The notes: a model not told the origin generated them from the letters alone. A DNA stretch of 64,000 nucleotides from Rheum nobile (GCA_027886185.1 WOAB01000211.1:2952001-3016000), one strand, 5' to 3'. Positions 1-12,046 are shown, numbered from the stretch's first letter. Numbers and translations: made by a program.

Positions 1-1138
1 TTCCCCGACGAGCCACTACTTGCGGTGCTGGCTGGTGTTGCTCGCTGCTATTCGTGCATCGCTGGAGTAGCAGCTGGTGTTCTGCCATCGTCTCCGGTGA
101 AGAGGGAGCCAGATCTGGAGCCATGAGTTGCTGAGCGAGGTGAACGGGAAGCCAGATCCGAAGGCGAGCGCGACTGGCTGCTGAAGTTGTTGTGGTGCTG
201 TGCGTGGAGCTGTTGGTGGTTGCTGGAGCCGTCTACTGGTGTTTGACGGAGATCCGACGACGAGGGGAACTGTTGGCATTGCTGTCCCGATCTGTTGTTG
301 TTCGAGTTGCTGGTGCCGAGTGGTATTGCTGCTCGTGCTGTGTGTGAGTCGCTGTTGGGGTGTGGCGTCTGATGTGGTTGTTGTCTAGTGTTGCCGCTGC
401 TCCATCTGCACTTCTCCGGCGTTGAGGAGCTCTTATCGGCGGCGAAGGCGCGGTCGTCGGCGAGGTAAGACTATGCTTCTTGGTTGAGGTTTCACGGCTG
501 GGTTCTGCTGAATATATATATATGCATGCTTGTGAGACCCAGTTGAGATTTGGACTGAATTTGGTGGAAAGGTTTGCTGAATTTAGAGGTGGACAGCCAG
601 TTATGCTCGTTTGATTAATATTGATTGAATTGTGTGGGGTTTGCTTGATTGGAATTTTTGAGGTATTATGAATTTAAGATTTGAATTTGGGGTTGTGGGT
701 AACACATATATATTGATTGTTTACTGAATTTTGTGAAATTGAGCAGTGAGTTTGATTTGGAGTTTGGATTAATTTAGGCATGATTGGCCTAATTAATTAA
801 GGAATGAAATTAGAGTTTGAATTGGGGGTTTGTTAGTATTGAATTGGATGAGTAATTAATGCCAGGTATTGCTCGAATTGATTTCGCAGGTTCGTTCAAG
901 AGGTTTGGAGACCTCTGGGGTCGTTGCGGTTCGACTTGAGGCAAGAGGATTCTTGCTAACTTTATATTTTTATAAATTGTTTTATGCCCAGTTATTTCAT
1001 AATTAAGTTTATCGTTGCTTGGTTGAATATGGGTATGTGCGTGTGATATGATTTGTCTTGTATCGTATTTGATTAAATGTTGACGTGATAGTCAATTGTG
1101 ACTAAATGTGATTGATTTTTGTTGATAGTGTCTGTTGA

Positions 1139-1141
<3 letters not shown>

Positions 1142-1190
<49 letters not shown>
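1142..1190. repeat. (GT)n microsatellite
   Basis: About 24 uninterrupted GT units, followed to about 1330 by degenerate TGTGTG tracts mixed with TGATATGTG words. It lies inside the truncated LTR. Confidence 0.95.
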
Positions 1191-1191
<1 letters not shown>

Positions 1192-1413
1192 ATCGTATGT
1201 GTGTGTTGGATTGAATGTGTGTGTGTGTGTGAATCGTATGTGTGTGTTGGATTGAAATAATTGAATGTGTTGGTGTGTGTGATAATGTGGTGATATGTGT
1301 TGATATGTGGTGAAATGTGTTAATGTATGATGGTGTGTGATAAGGTGTGGTTATGTGATTTTGATTGTCGTTGTGTTGTTGATTGATTGGTTTGGAGATG
1401 GATAGTTGGTTTG

Positions 1414-1600
1414 GATGTTGTGAAATGTCTCACCTTGGTGATGTGGGGGTGGAGACGGAGATGTTGTGAATTGTCTCACCTTGGTGATGTGGGGGTGGAG
1501 ACGGAGATGTTGTGAATTGTCTCACCTTGGTGATGTGGGGGTGGAGACGGAGATGTTGTGAATTGTCTCACCTAGGTGATGTGGGGGTGGAGACGGAGAG
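1414..1600. repeat. 46-bp minisatellite, about four copies
   Basis: The unit begins ATGTGGGGGTGGAGACGGAG and continues through a TTGTCTCACC segment. Copies start near 1441, 1487, 1533 and 1579, with a partial copy before 1441. Units are nearly identical, with only isolated substitutions. It lies within the LTR and codes for nothing convincing. Confidence 0.9.
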
Positions 1601-2873
1601 GTTGAGAAGTGGTAATTGCGAGAAAGGGTTGTTTGCGTACCTGATTAAGTTGTTGTTTGAAGTGATAGATATGTATATTTTAATTGTTGTGATTGGTCGG
1701 AAATGAGTTGAGTTATCTTCTTGGTTGATTTGGTCGGATATGGTGATGACTAGTATATGTTGATTATTGCTTGTATTGATTGAACGTTATGATGATTAAA
1801 TATTGGTTGTACGTTTGGTAATGGGTTTATGTTGGATGTTAATTGTTATTAGTTGTGGTTGTGGGCCATTGTTGGCCATTGGTTGTGGTTGTTTAATTAC
1901 GTGTGTTTTAGTGGTTGATTGTAACTGGTCAAGGTGGTGAATTTCTGTTGGTAGCTGGTGGTTTATGAAGGTTGGTTGTGTTGATTGAGGGTATAGATTG
2001 GTTTCCCATCTTGAGGGTGTGGGCCTATACGAGTTGAGTTTGATGTATGAGTTGTAGTCTAGGTTGACGAATCGGCGGCACCAGGAGGGTGGCTGGCCTA
2101 TATCGTTATTTTGGTTGATTGTATTATGTGATGATTATCTCGTTGATGCTTATAGGTTTGTTGATGTGAAGGTTAATTGATTTTGTTGTGTTAGTGCAGT
2201 AGTGAGTTCAGTATAATTGGTTAGCTTTGGTTGTAAGTCAGTAGTAAGAGATGTGTATGTGCATAGAGTTGTTAATTGAGGTATTAGTAATAGAGAGAAG
2301 GATGGATTGGACGTGTCAGTGGAGTTGGATTGAATCGTTCTTTTCGTTGTGCTTGTGATGAGTTTGAGGATGGATTGATTGAGGTTAGTATAGTGAAGAG
2401 TTGGATAAGGTTGAATAATGAATGGTATAGTATATGTATATATATTGTGTGGCGTGTTGTCGTTGTTGTGAGTTGTTTGGTGATATATGTATGTGTTTTG
2501 AATTATTTTGGCTTGAGGAGTTTTGCCAGTCTTTCGAGAGACTGACCAACTGCGGTTTACGTGCCGTGGTCGGCTGGGATATCGGGTCCCTCAGCCAATC
2601 AGGCTTTTCAGGTTCAGCGCCAGCAAGGAGGATCCTGATCACCGTCGGTTTGGAGTCGAGAACTCTACTTTTGGTTTGGGACTTTGACTTGGTTGTATGT
2701 GTCATTTTGGTTTTGAACCTTGAAGTGGTCGAACTTGTTGTATTGGTTTTGGTTTGTAAATGGTTGTATTTCTCTATGTTAAGATTGATTATGGTTTCAA
2801 ACTCTGGACAGGTTTTACAGGTTTTTCCGCTGTGCTGCTTTTGGTTTTGGTTTGCAAAAAATTTATTTCACCC

Positions 2874-2901
2874 GCCTTATAGTCCTTCGGGACTATAAGG
2901 C
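2874..2901. other. Perfect 12-bp hairpin with TTCG loop near the LTR 3' end
   Basis: The left arm GCCTTATAGTCC (2874-2885), loop TTCG (2886-2889) and an exactly complementary right arm (2890-2901) form a C(UUCG)G-closed stem if transcribed. It ends 30 bp before the LTR terminus, where RNA 3'-end formation or strand transfer would act. A role there is inference. Confidence 0.8.
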
Positions 2902-2931
2902 ACTGTAGCACCTCTGGCCCGGGGTGTTACA

Positions 2932-2968
2932 ATAGATATAGATATAGATAGATAGATAGATAGATATA
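2932..2968. repeat. (GATA)n microsatellite
   Basis: A run of GATA/ATAGAT units directly abuts the LTR terminus. Confidence 0.85.
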
Positions 2969-3039
2969 CAAATTTGAGTAACTAATTAATATAAACAAAA
3001 ATTTAATGAAAGATAAAATAGTAAAACAAAGTTGTTAAG

Positions 3040-3105
3040 AAGGGAAATTAAAGCTTAGACCTCTTGTATTATGAGAGTCTCTTTAACCATTGAGCTATAT
3101 TAGAA
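3040..3105 (-). other. tRNA-like fragment, possible SINE remnant
   Basis: On the minus strand, TAGCTCAATGG (3087-3097) fits the polymerase III A-box consensus. The expected B-box region is degenerate and no cloverleaf closes, so this is not a functional tRNA. It may be the head of a decayed tRNA-derived SINE. The rest of 2970-3530 is AT-rich with no recognisable feature. Confidence 0.3.
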
Positions 3106-3534
3106 GATTTAGTTTATAATGAAAGATCAACAAAAAAATAAGAGACAATTTATCATATTTAGTTAGTATATTTGTTTTCACGGAACTTTTATTGTACACA
3201 TTTTTTTGAGTCGTTGTATTATGGACAACTTAGCTCGACCTAGTAGAATGTTGAGATTCATTGTAATTAGAAAAAAATGTCAACGAACACCTTCAAATCG
3301 ACCAAGTTAACAAATACGCTCCCCCTATTCTATTATTTTGTATTGCGAAACTGATATATTAATTAGTATATAAATACAATTTATGTTGGATTTGAGCTTG
3401 GAGTTGATCAGAATTTGATCATTAGTGAGTACCCTGATATTTGATATTTCAAATGGTGAGTAATATTTATGTCGTGGGATATCTCTGCATACATATTTAT
3501 ATTACAGAAAGTACTCATCTGAGAAGCATTCTTA

Positions 3535-4720
3535 GGGTGAAACGTGAGGAACATTTTAGGCCAATAAATTCAATATTACCATACACCCTATCACACTCAA
3601 TCTCGGTCAGCGTTGACCGATCGTTGACAGGTAAAATGTAAGTTTTTTTTTTCGGGCCAAAATTTCTTTCGGCTTTTTTATTCTTGGTTTCCTACATGTT
3701 TTCACCATAAAAACTTGAGCAAATTGTCTCCTACATTTGAATAATTGTATCTTAAAATTGAACAATTATATAAGTTGAACAATTGTACCATAAAAGTTGA
3801 ACAATTATATCGTAAAATTGAACAGTTTCATTTTTATAGTAAGACAACTATTTTCACTATGTATATAAATTGGAACAATTTAATCTTGATGTTGAACAAT
3901 TTCAATTGTTTTAATTTTTGGGGGGGTGGTCAATTTTTCCGGTTTTACTATTCTTGTTTTCCTACACGCTTAGGGTTTAGGGAGTATGTTTTGAATATTT
4001 TAAGTTGTATCAAGTTTATATTACCTTATAAACAAAAGTTCAAGTGTATTGCACAATTGTTCAAATTTTAATGAAGTATTATTCAACTCTATCTTTGTTA
4101 TAAGTTTGAACTGTCATGTAATAAATATAAACATTGTTTGATATTTATGAACATATAAAATTGTTCAAAAATTGTTGCATATTGTTCAGATTTTTTAGAA
4201 TATTGGTCAACCTTTAAAATATGTTTTTATCAAGTAAAAAAAAGAACAAAAAATAGTTTAAAGAACAAAAAAACTTGTTTGACGGGAGAGAGGAAGTGGT
4301 TCGAAAAAAATAAAATTGTTCAACATTAAGATACAATTTTTCAACTTTATACACATACTGAAAACACTTGGCTAACTATAAAAATAAAATTGTTCAACAT
4401 AAAGTACAAATGTTTAACTTTTAATGTACAAATGTTCAACTTATTTAATTGTTCAAATATAATTGTTAAACTTTAAGATATAACTGTTCAAATTTAAGAG
4501 GCAATTGTTAAGTTTTTTAACTTTCTTATGATGAAAACTTGTAGGAAACCAAGAAAAAAATAGGGAAAAAATTATTTGGCCCGAAATAAAAGGCCCGATA
4601 AAAGAATAAAAATAAAAATTGATCGTTGACCGGTCAACATTCTATAATCAGACCTTGACTATGGGAGTGATTGTATGTGGGAGGGTATATGTGTGCTAAA
4701 ATGGACCTTCTATCTTAGCC
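3535..4720. mobile_element. Foldback word-array element M4 (word TTGAACAATT)
   Basis: The two ends are inverted repeats. TTGGTTTCCTACATGTTTTC near 3690 mirrors GAAAACTTGTAGGAAACCAA near 4535. The outer parts (around 3583-3640 and 4615-4700) are also inverted, with GTTGACCGATCG opposite GATCGTTGACCGG. The core is filled with TTGAACAATT/AATTGTTCAA words, mostly one orientation on the left and the other on the right. The left end GGGTGAAACGTGAGGAAC resembles the end of the element at 29215. I could not define a clean duplication, so the exact limits are uncertain. It has no coding capacity. Confidence 0.6.
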
Positions 4721-5248
4721 TTCTATTATCCCAAAATACATAACTCACATTCCTTTTCATATTTCACCGTAAATATCCATTTTATCAGAATATATTCTTT
4801 ATATTACAATACTTATATTTCAGTTCAATATATAATATTTTTTCTCAAAATGTGAAAATAACTTGCACGGCTATTAAGCTGGAGTCTAAATCATTGGTAC
4901 TTGGGGAAAATATCCTTATAATGTAGAAGGAATCTACACGAAGCCACGCAATTAATTGGCACTTAAAATTATTAGCCTAACTAGCAGCTAATAAAACAAA
5001 GCAATAATGGGGTTTCCTTGCATTTGCCACTTTAAATAAAAAATAAAATGTATTCTGAGTCCTTGAATTAAGGAAAATGAAGGGGTCTACTTAAAATTGG
5101 CAGAGTGACATTTTTCTAAATATTGTGATTTTTTTTCGTCCATAATTTTTTTTTTAATGTTTTTCATAATTGTTCTAAACAGTTATCTTTCCGTTCACAT
5201 ATGAACACTAGATGTTCATTTATTTGTATTATAAGGTTCATATATTTA

Positions 5249-5941
5249 GGATGCGGATCAAGTGCAAACTATAATTAAAATACGGTTTTCTCTTAAAAGC
5301 GAATCAGTGTACAAGGGGGAGAAAATGCACAATGCACTTGTAATATGATGCACACATATTTAATGCACAATTGTGCACTACGTTGGTGTACAAGTGGTCT
5401 CCTCCATTGACCCACCGGAGCTTCGGCATGGACTACCGCTGACCGGCCATTGACCGGCATTGACCGGCCCTTGCCCGACGTTGACCAGTCCTTGACCGAT
5501 CAATGCACTAGCTTGTGCACCTTGTTATGAATACTTGTGCAACATGTTGGAAATAATTGTGCACCATTTAAATAAAATAAAAGTGCACAATTAAATAAAA
5601 TACAAGTGCTCCATGTCATAAATAAATGTACACCACGTCAAGTAATTGTGCACCACAGTTCATGTGTTTGTGTACTGAGAATGTTCATGTGTTGTATTAA
5701 AAAAAAAAATACAAGTCACTACTAAATAATATTCTGGTGCACAATTTTACATATTTTGGTGCACTTTTCAACATATTTTGATGCACAAACTCGTACAACT
5801 TGGTGCACATTAGTTTTTTTTGCCCAGAAAATTTAATACGCGAATTATACGAATATAATTCGGTCTTACCGTTTTTTTTTTCCCTTTTTGACTTGTCCGC
5901 ACGTTCGCACGTTTAAATATGTCCGCATCGGAACCAACTTC
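5249..5941. mobile_element. Mutator-like word-array element M3 (word TGCACA/GTGCAC)
   Basis: It is bounded by the 10-bp duplication CATATATTTA at 5239-5248 and 5942-5951. The ends carry inverted GATGCGGA, and the right end resembles the GGTTCCGGTGAGGAC end of the element at 29215. Near the right end is GCGAATTATACGAATATAAT, a module also seen in the elements at 29215 and 43506. The core is packed with GTGCAC/TGCACA words and encodes nothing. Confidence 0.7.
5407..5497 (+). other. Cluster of five TTGACC (W-box-like) sites inside M3
   Basis: TTGACC occurs at 5407, 5450, 5460, 5481 and 5492, with further GACCGGC variants between. TTGAC[C/T] is the known WRKY-factor core. Whether these sites are bound is not shown by sequence. 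Confidence 0.6.
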
Positions 5942-6641
5942 CATATATTTATACTAAATGTTCATACAGTTTCTACTTTAAGTTAAAAAACTAAAGTGAA
6001 CTAGAGATGTACAAACAAACTTTATACTAGAGATTCATCGAGTATATCAAGTGTGGACTTCTATTGCGTTAAATTTAAACCTTTAGCATAATGTATAGTT
6101 ATTAATCCATCATCATTTATATTTATTTCTTTTTACTTGGTCTTTCAGGTTCATATGTAACATACACATGTTCATATATTAGTCATGTAACATGTTTGTC
6201 TATTTGGATTTTTTTTACCTGATTGTTGTGTGCTGATGTTCATATATGATAACGTCAAAGTTCATATATTAATTATCTGAGATTCATAAACTAGAGGTGT
6301 ATATGTTGTGTGTTAATGTTCATATATTGTCACTTAATGTTCATATATGATAATGTCTCCTTTCTCCCAGATTTAATTTAAAATAATTTAAAAATATTTG
6401 TGATTTATAGAATTAAGATAAAAGTGAGAAAAAAAAATTAAAAAATAAAGGAGTATTGTTGGGGACAGTTAAACCCAAAATCTCATGATTTTTCCTCACT
6501 CCACTACTAACTGGGTTATAAGGCTTTTGTGCTTTATTGAGTTAAAAAAAACTTAATGCTCAATCGCAAAGGAACGCGCGCACGAGATCAACGGTCGTGA
6601 TGACTTCGCACGCACCCCCGCTTCGTAACTGATCCTGAGTC

Positions 6642-6652
6642 TATATATATAT
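6642..6652 (+). promoter_or_regulatory. Probable TATA box of the CHX gene
   Basis: TATATATATAT lies about 130 bp upstream of the CHX start codon at 6782, which leaves room for a normal plant 5' untranslated region. No other core element is clear. Confidence 0.5.
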
Positions 6653-6781
6653 GCATGTACTCGGTACTCTAACTCAACCTTGTCATGTACAAGATCGAGA
6701 GCTATCTTCAACGTACTTCATTTTCTCTCCATTTTTCCTCACCAAATATTCAATCTGCCTAACAATATATTTACCATATAT

Positions 6782-6961
6782 ATGGCAGTTAATATAACGA
6801 GCATTACAACTTCCTCCAATGGAGTATGGGAGGGAGAGGATCCTCTACATTTCGCCTTTCCATTGCTTATCATTCAGACCTCTCTCATCCTCCTCCTCAC
6901 TCGCACCCTCTCCTTCCTCTTCAAGCCTCTTCGCTTGCCCAAAGTCATCGCTGAGATTGTC
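6782..6961 (+). CDS. CHX coding block 1 (residues 1-60)
   Basis: The ATG at 6782 gives MAVNITSITTSSNG, typical of CHX N-termini, followed by a hydrophobic helix and the conserved PLRLPKVIAEIV. Translation breaks at a consensus donor, GTC|GTAAGT, in phase 0. CHX genes commonly have an intron at this point, and it resumes with GGV at 20873. An upstream in-frame ATG at 6680 adds residues unlike the family, so 6782 is preferred. Confidence 0.9.
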
Positions 6962-7087
6962 GTAAGTTTCCTTTTTAATTATGTTACGAATTGATTATGC
7001 GGCTCAAGTCTGGTCAGTCTGATTTTTATATTTTAAATTTAGGAATACAACCGTACGTTTAAAAAAAATACTTTTGTATAGTAAAGT
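6962..7087 (+). other. Left remnant of CHX intron 1
   Basis: The GTAAGT donor is followed by AT-rich sequence up to the copia insertion. With the right remnant (20510-20872), the original intron was only about 0.5 kb. It is now about 13.9 kb. Confidence 0.8.
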
Positions 7088-7224
7088 TATTAGAGATATA
7101 TTATCTTCCATATTTATGTTATCTTACTTGTTGACCAAGGCCTAATTCATGTATATTTACCCTAATGATTCTAATGAGAAGTCAGAAAACATCTTTCTAC
7201 AAAATTATCTCTCAAATCTTTTCA
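7088..7224 (+). repeat. Copia-1 5' LTR
   Basis: 137 bp from TATTAGAG to TTTTCA; matches 20368-20504 with six substitutions. The 5' TG dinucleotide is altered to TA. Confidence 0.93.
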
Positions 7225-7341
7225 TGGTATCGGAGCTAGGGTTTTAATTTTTTTTTTCCGGCGCAGCCCTCCTTCTCCTAGGATCGCCGCCGCCGCCGTA
7301 TCTCTTCCCTACCACCAGACGTTGTCTTCTTCAACGTCAGA

Positions 7342-10300
7342 ATGTCTCTTTCCGACAAAGACAAGGACGCCGACGCTCTCCTGGTGTCGTCTCCCTACTA
7401 TCTTCACCCTTCCGATCATCCCGGCCTCAACATCTGTCCCGTTTCTCTTCGAGGTGATAACTATGAGGAGTGGGTTATCGCTATGCGTACGTCTCTTCAG
7501 GCTAAGCGCAAGATTGGTTTCATTGATGGGCGTTTTCCGAAGCCCGCTGCAACAGACCCGCACTATGATGATTGGCTCGCCGTCAACGCGATGCTTGTCA
7601 CTTGGATTATTCAAACGATCGAGCTTTCGCTGCGGTCGTCAATCTCTTATTTTGAAGATGCCTCCGATCTCTGGTAGGATCTTCGCAATCGCTTCTCCGT
7701 TGGTAACAAGCCTCGGGTCATCAAACTCCGAGCCGATCTTGCTAATTGTCGTCAAGGTGGACGATCTGTCTCCGCTTATTACTCTGCTCAGAAGAAAATC
7801 TAGGAGGAATTGAATGCCCATGATCCTTCTCGCTCATGCACTTGTGGTGGTTGCAAGTGTGGCATCAACGCCAAGCTCCTGTAGGATCACGAAGTCGCCA
7901 CAGTGCACCACTTCCTTCTAGGTCTGGACGAGGGTTTTGCTACTCTGCGTTCCAACCTCATGGCCATTGAACCGCTTCTGCCACTCTCTAAGGTCTATTC
8001 TCTCGATGTTCAAGAAGAGGAGCAGTGTTCCGTTGTTCATAATCGGAAAACTCAACCAGACCCTATGGCTCTCGCCGTAAGATCTGGTGCTTCAGAACCG
8101 CCTCGTTCACCATCAACTGCACCGTCTAGCGCAGGTGTTGATCGAAAATCTCTTGTCTGCACGCATTGCAATCGCACAGGCCATGATATTGCCTCATGTT
8201 GGAAGCTCATCGGCTATCCAGAATGCTTCTCCGGTGGTCGTGGTGCAGGTCGGGGTGACAACAGTAATACCTCTGCTGGTGCAGGCCGCAGTCGCAGGAA
8301 CGATGGTGTAGGTCGCGGTCGTGGTCGCGGTATTGGAGGGGTCACCAATGCTGCGCAGACGAACTCTGCTTCTTCTTCCGGTTCATTCACAATTACTGAT
8401 CATGACAAGCAGGTTATCAGTTCCTCTCTCTCTCAAGAGCAGTAGAACTCTGTTATGCAGATGTTCAGTACTTTGAAATCTACCAATAACGATCCCTCTG
8501 CTTCTACTTCCTCTGGTAAGTGCCTTTCTGCTTAGATACTTGACACATGCGCCTCTTACCACATGACATGATCTTCTGATTCCCTATCTGATTTGCGGGA
8601 TATCTCACCTATTTCTATATTACTGCCTGATGGGACTACTTCTACTGCCACACAACATGGCACTCTCAAATTTGCTTATATGAGTGTACCTAATGTGCTA
8701 TATATACCGCAGCTGACTTGCAATCTTCTTTCATTTGCTCGGCTGACTAGTGATTTGCATTGTTTGGTCTTGTTGACTGATCGATTGTGTATCTTACAGG
8801 ATTACGGTTCGAGGACAGTGATTGGTATGGGTGAGCAGCAAGGAGGGGTCTATTGGCTTCGTGGACTGGGGATTCAAGAGCGTGTCTATCACACTTCTGC
8901 TGTCTCGTCGTCTACTAGCTTGTGGCATCAGTGTTTTGGTCATCCAGCTCATTCAGTCTTATCTAGCATTTCTGATTTTATTAGCACTAAGAGTAATACC
9001 AAGGATACTCCTTGTGAAATTTGTTTCAAAGCTAAGAAAACTCGGTCAAGTTTTCCTGATAGCAATAATACAGCAGCAGATTTATTTGATTTGATTCATT
9101 GCGATGTTTGGGGTCCTTACCGGACTTTGTCTCATTCTGGTGCTTCATATTTCTTGACTATCCTGGATGATTGTTCCCGTGCTGTTTGGATCTATTTATT
9201 GCGTGATAAGACTGAGGTTGTGACATTCTTACAACATTTTTGTGCTATGATTAGCACTCAGTTCGACAAACAGATCCGTAGGGTTTGAGTTAACAATGGT
9301 ATCGAATTTCTGCCCCTTCAGTCATTCTTCGTTGATAAAGGAATTCTTTTTGAGACTTCTTGTGTCTATACTCCTCAACAAAATGGGAGGGTTGAACGCA
9401 AGCACCGCCACATTCTCAATGTCGCCAGAGCTCTTCGATTTCAAGCACAGCTTCCTATCTCTTTTTGGGATGAATGTGTTATTACTGCCTGCTATCTGAT
9501 CAATCGTACACCATCCTCTCTTATGAAGGGTCGGACTCCTTATGAGCTGTTGTATGGTACCGCACCTTCATACTCTAATTTCCAAGTGTTTGGCTACTTG
9601 TGTTTTGCATCCAAAATTCCCCGTGATCGTGATAAATTTGCTGAGAGAAGCCGCAAGTGCATCTTCGTTGGCTATCCATCTCGCCAGAAAGGTTGGTCTC
9701 TATTTGATTTGGAGTCCAAAGAATTTTTTGTCAGTCGTGATGTGGTATTTTTTGAGGCTATGTTTCCTTATGCCGAGCCTGCATCTCCTCCATCTGCCAT
9801 TTCTCCACCGATGCCACATCCATCTATTTATGACATTGTTTCAGATCAGTCTGCTTCTCGCATACACAATGACAGTGATGATATTGATCATGCGGCTGCT
9901 GATGACAGGGGGAGTTCCTCTTCAGACTCACCACCTGCATCACCGCCCTCTTCGCCAACTGCCATTATGCATGCGTCTACAACTACTAGGCAAAGCACTC
10001 ATGCTCGGTAGTAGTCCGTTCTCCTTCATGACTATGTCTGTAATACTGCTCTCTGTTTAGACCCCCACCCCTCCTACATCTTCATCGCCCACATCATCTC
10101 CGTCCTTAGGTACACAATATCCTATAGTTGCTTATGTTTCCTGTGCTAATTTCTTTACTCCATATACTCGTTTTTTGGCAGCTATTACAGCAGAGCAGGA
10201 GCCAACCTCTTTTGCCGAAGCAGCGCGCTCCTCTTCCTGGCGTGCAGCTATACAAGAAGAAATTGGCGCTCTTGAGCATAATCATACGTGGGTTATCACA

Positions 10301-10568
10301 GATCTTCCTCCAGGCAAGACTCCTATTGGGTGCAAATGGGTCTTTCGCATCAAGTATCGTTCCGATGGGACAATTGCGAGGCATAAGGCACGTCTTGTTG
10401 TTTTGGGTAATCGTCAGGTGGAAGGCATAGACTTTACTGAGACGTTCGCCCCCGTTGCCAAGATGGCGTCTGTCAGAGTCTTTCTCTCTGTTGCTGCTAT
10501 TAAGGGTTGACATCTTCATCAGATGGATGTCCACAACGCCTTCTTACATGGTGATTTGGATGAGGAGG
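7342..10568 (+). pseudogene. Copia-1 gag-protease-integrase-RT (5' part)
   Basis: Reading starts at MSLSDKDKD. It gives a copia gag with SPYYLHPSDHPGL, a CX2CX4HX4C knuckle (CTHCNRTGHDIASC, near 8160), the protease site as DTCAS instead of DTGAS (8542), and integrase from the H/C region (8920-9030) to CDVWGPY and ERKH. RT opens with CKWVFRIKYRSDG. Everything up to about 10014 is one frame; a single shift precedes RT. In-frame stops lie at 7675, 7801, 7882, 8443, 8533, 8569, 9286, 10009, 10012 and 10508. The second catalytic Asp of integrase is Asn (AAC, 9292). It cannot act on its own. Confidence 0.92.
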
Positions 10569-12046
10569 TGATCAGTGCTATTTTGTAGCACATTTCTAGG
10601 GATTATTATCAGGTTTGAGGCGCCATTTGGTGGGATTTTATGCACAATTGGAGATTATGGAGTTGGAGCAGAGAAGTGTGGTTTTGGTGGTCTGGAGGAG
10701 CTTATTGGAGACATCCAGAATAAGAGAAATTGACCACCTGAGGAGACAAGCAAGATCCATGAAGAAACCACGTGAGAAGGCGGTGAAGTGAAGAAACCGC
10801 GACCAAGCCGCGGGGAGCAGAAGGCCGCGGCAAGATTTCCAAAGGAGATGGGCGATAGCAAAGAGGCCACGCCCGTGTCCAAATTATCGAAAATTAATTA
10901 TAGCCAGTTCGAGAGCAAACCGCGGGCGCGGACAAAAGGCCGCGACCACGGCCATCAGCGGGAGTCAGCACGACGCGCTCCGAACTTCTGTTTTCTTTTT
11001 CTGTTTTTCCTTTTTCTTTGTTTTATTTAATTCCGAATATTAGTATTTTTCCTTTTTAGGGATGAGGTTTGTGATCTTGGGCTTTAGTTTAACTTATTTA
11101 ACCTAACTCTCACAGCCTCCATTGAATATCATAGATGAACCATCGAGAGATCATCGTTTTCCATTTAGTATTGTTTTTCCTTTGAAGATTATGAAGAGCT
11201 AAGCACCCTTTGCTTAGCCCGGCAATTGAAGCTTTTTCTATGGTTTGATTGTGAGGTTAATTCCATATTCCTATTTTCTTTGGATTTATATCTTTCTTCT
11301 TGAGCTTCATTCCATTGAGTTATATTGATTTCTCTAGATTAGCTACCTAGTGTTATTGATATTATTCATACTGCAGGATTAGGTTCTTGAATAGTATTGG
11401 TTGGATCTAACTCATCAGTTGTGGTAATTATCATTATTAATATTAGTTTCCCTAGCCTGACAACCTAGTTGAGATTAATATTATCTATAGTGTTAATTAT
11501 TACTTTCTGGTCAACTTGTTGAGATCAATATTATTCATCCCTAATTCAGAAGTAGCATCCATGATTATCTAGGACTGGTAGGACTAGATTGTTATGAAAG
11601 AAGAATTGTTTGCATGTTAATTATTGCGGGTTGTGATTATTGACATGTATCCTGGTTGATCCTATGCTCTATGTTGTTATTGTTCGGTTGTTCAATAGCA
11701 AGTGTTGCTAGAACTGGTAGGGATAGTAACTATATAATATTAGGGACATGAATAACTAAAGGAAAGGAATAGAGATGACCTAGGACCAATCTATCATAGA
11801 AAAAGTGGATCTTGCTTGGCTATGTGTTTTCCCCATATTTGATTACATCCTTTGATTTGTTTATTTGCCTTGATTGCTTGTTACGAAACCAATCCAAAAC
11901 CCCCCTTTGTTACTTGCATGCTAAGAAACACATAGATTGATTACTTCCTCCCTGTGGGATTCGACCCTTGCTTGCCTCTACTACTTGTTTAGGTTTGTTA
12001 GGTTTTATTTTGACCGGGTTAAGGACGACTGAAAACCCGTCTGTCA
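10569..12046 (+). repeat. Athila-like 5' LTR
   Basis: 1,478 bp, highly similar to 17692-19189. Its first third carries CCGCGG-type GC-rich words (10795-10965). The rest is AT-rich with no ORF. Confidence 0.93.

Larger units (their letters stand above)
1..2931 (+). mobile_element. 3' part of a Tekay-like (Ty3/gypsy) LTR, cut by the window edge
   Basis: The block ends in GGGGTGTTACA, the 3' terminus shared by the other Tekay-type LTRs in this window. That sets the plus orientation. It is GC-rich up to about 480 and then G/T-rich and AT-rich, with no credible ORF. It carries a TG microsatellite, a 46-bp minisatellite and a terminal hairpin. The right flank is ATAGA; the matching duplication would lie outside the window. 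It could be a solo LTR or the 3' LTR of a longer element. Confidence 0.7.
5150..6370. repeat. Outer word array (GTTCATATAT), interrupted by element M3
   Basis: Words of the form GTTCATATAT/GTTCATATG recur at 5150-5248 and again at 5960-6370, on both sides of the 693-bp M3 insertion. It appears to be an older word-array element split by a younger one. Terminal repeats and duplications were not found, so its limits are approximate. Confidence 0.45.

Noticed and set aside
1414..1600. CRISPR-like regular repeats
   Set aside because: Units are contiguous without unique spacers, in a plant LTR; it is a minisatellite.
2385..2898. Frames of 106 and 154 codons on both strands near the LTR end
   Set aside because: Low-complexity LTR sequence; no homology and no codon structure.
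3040..3105. A tRNA gene
   Set aside because: Only the A-box fits; B-box and cloverleaf are lacking.
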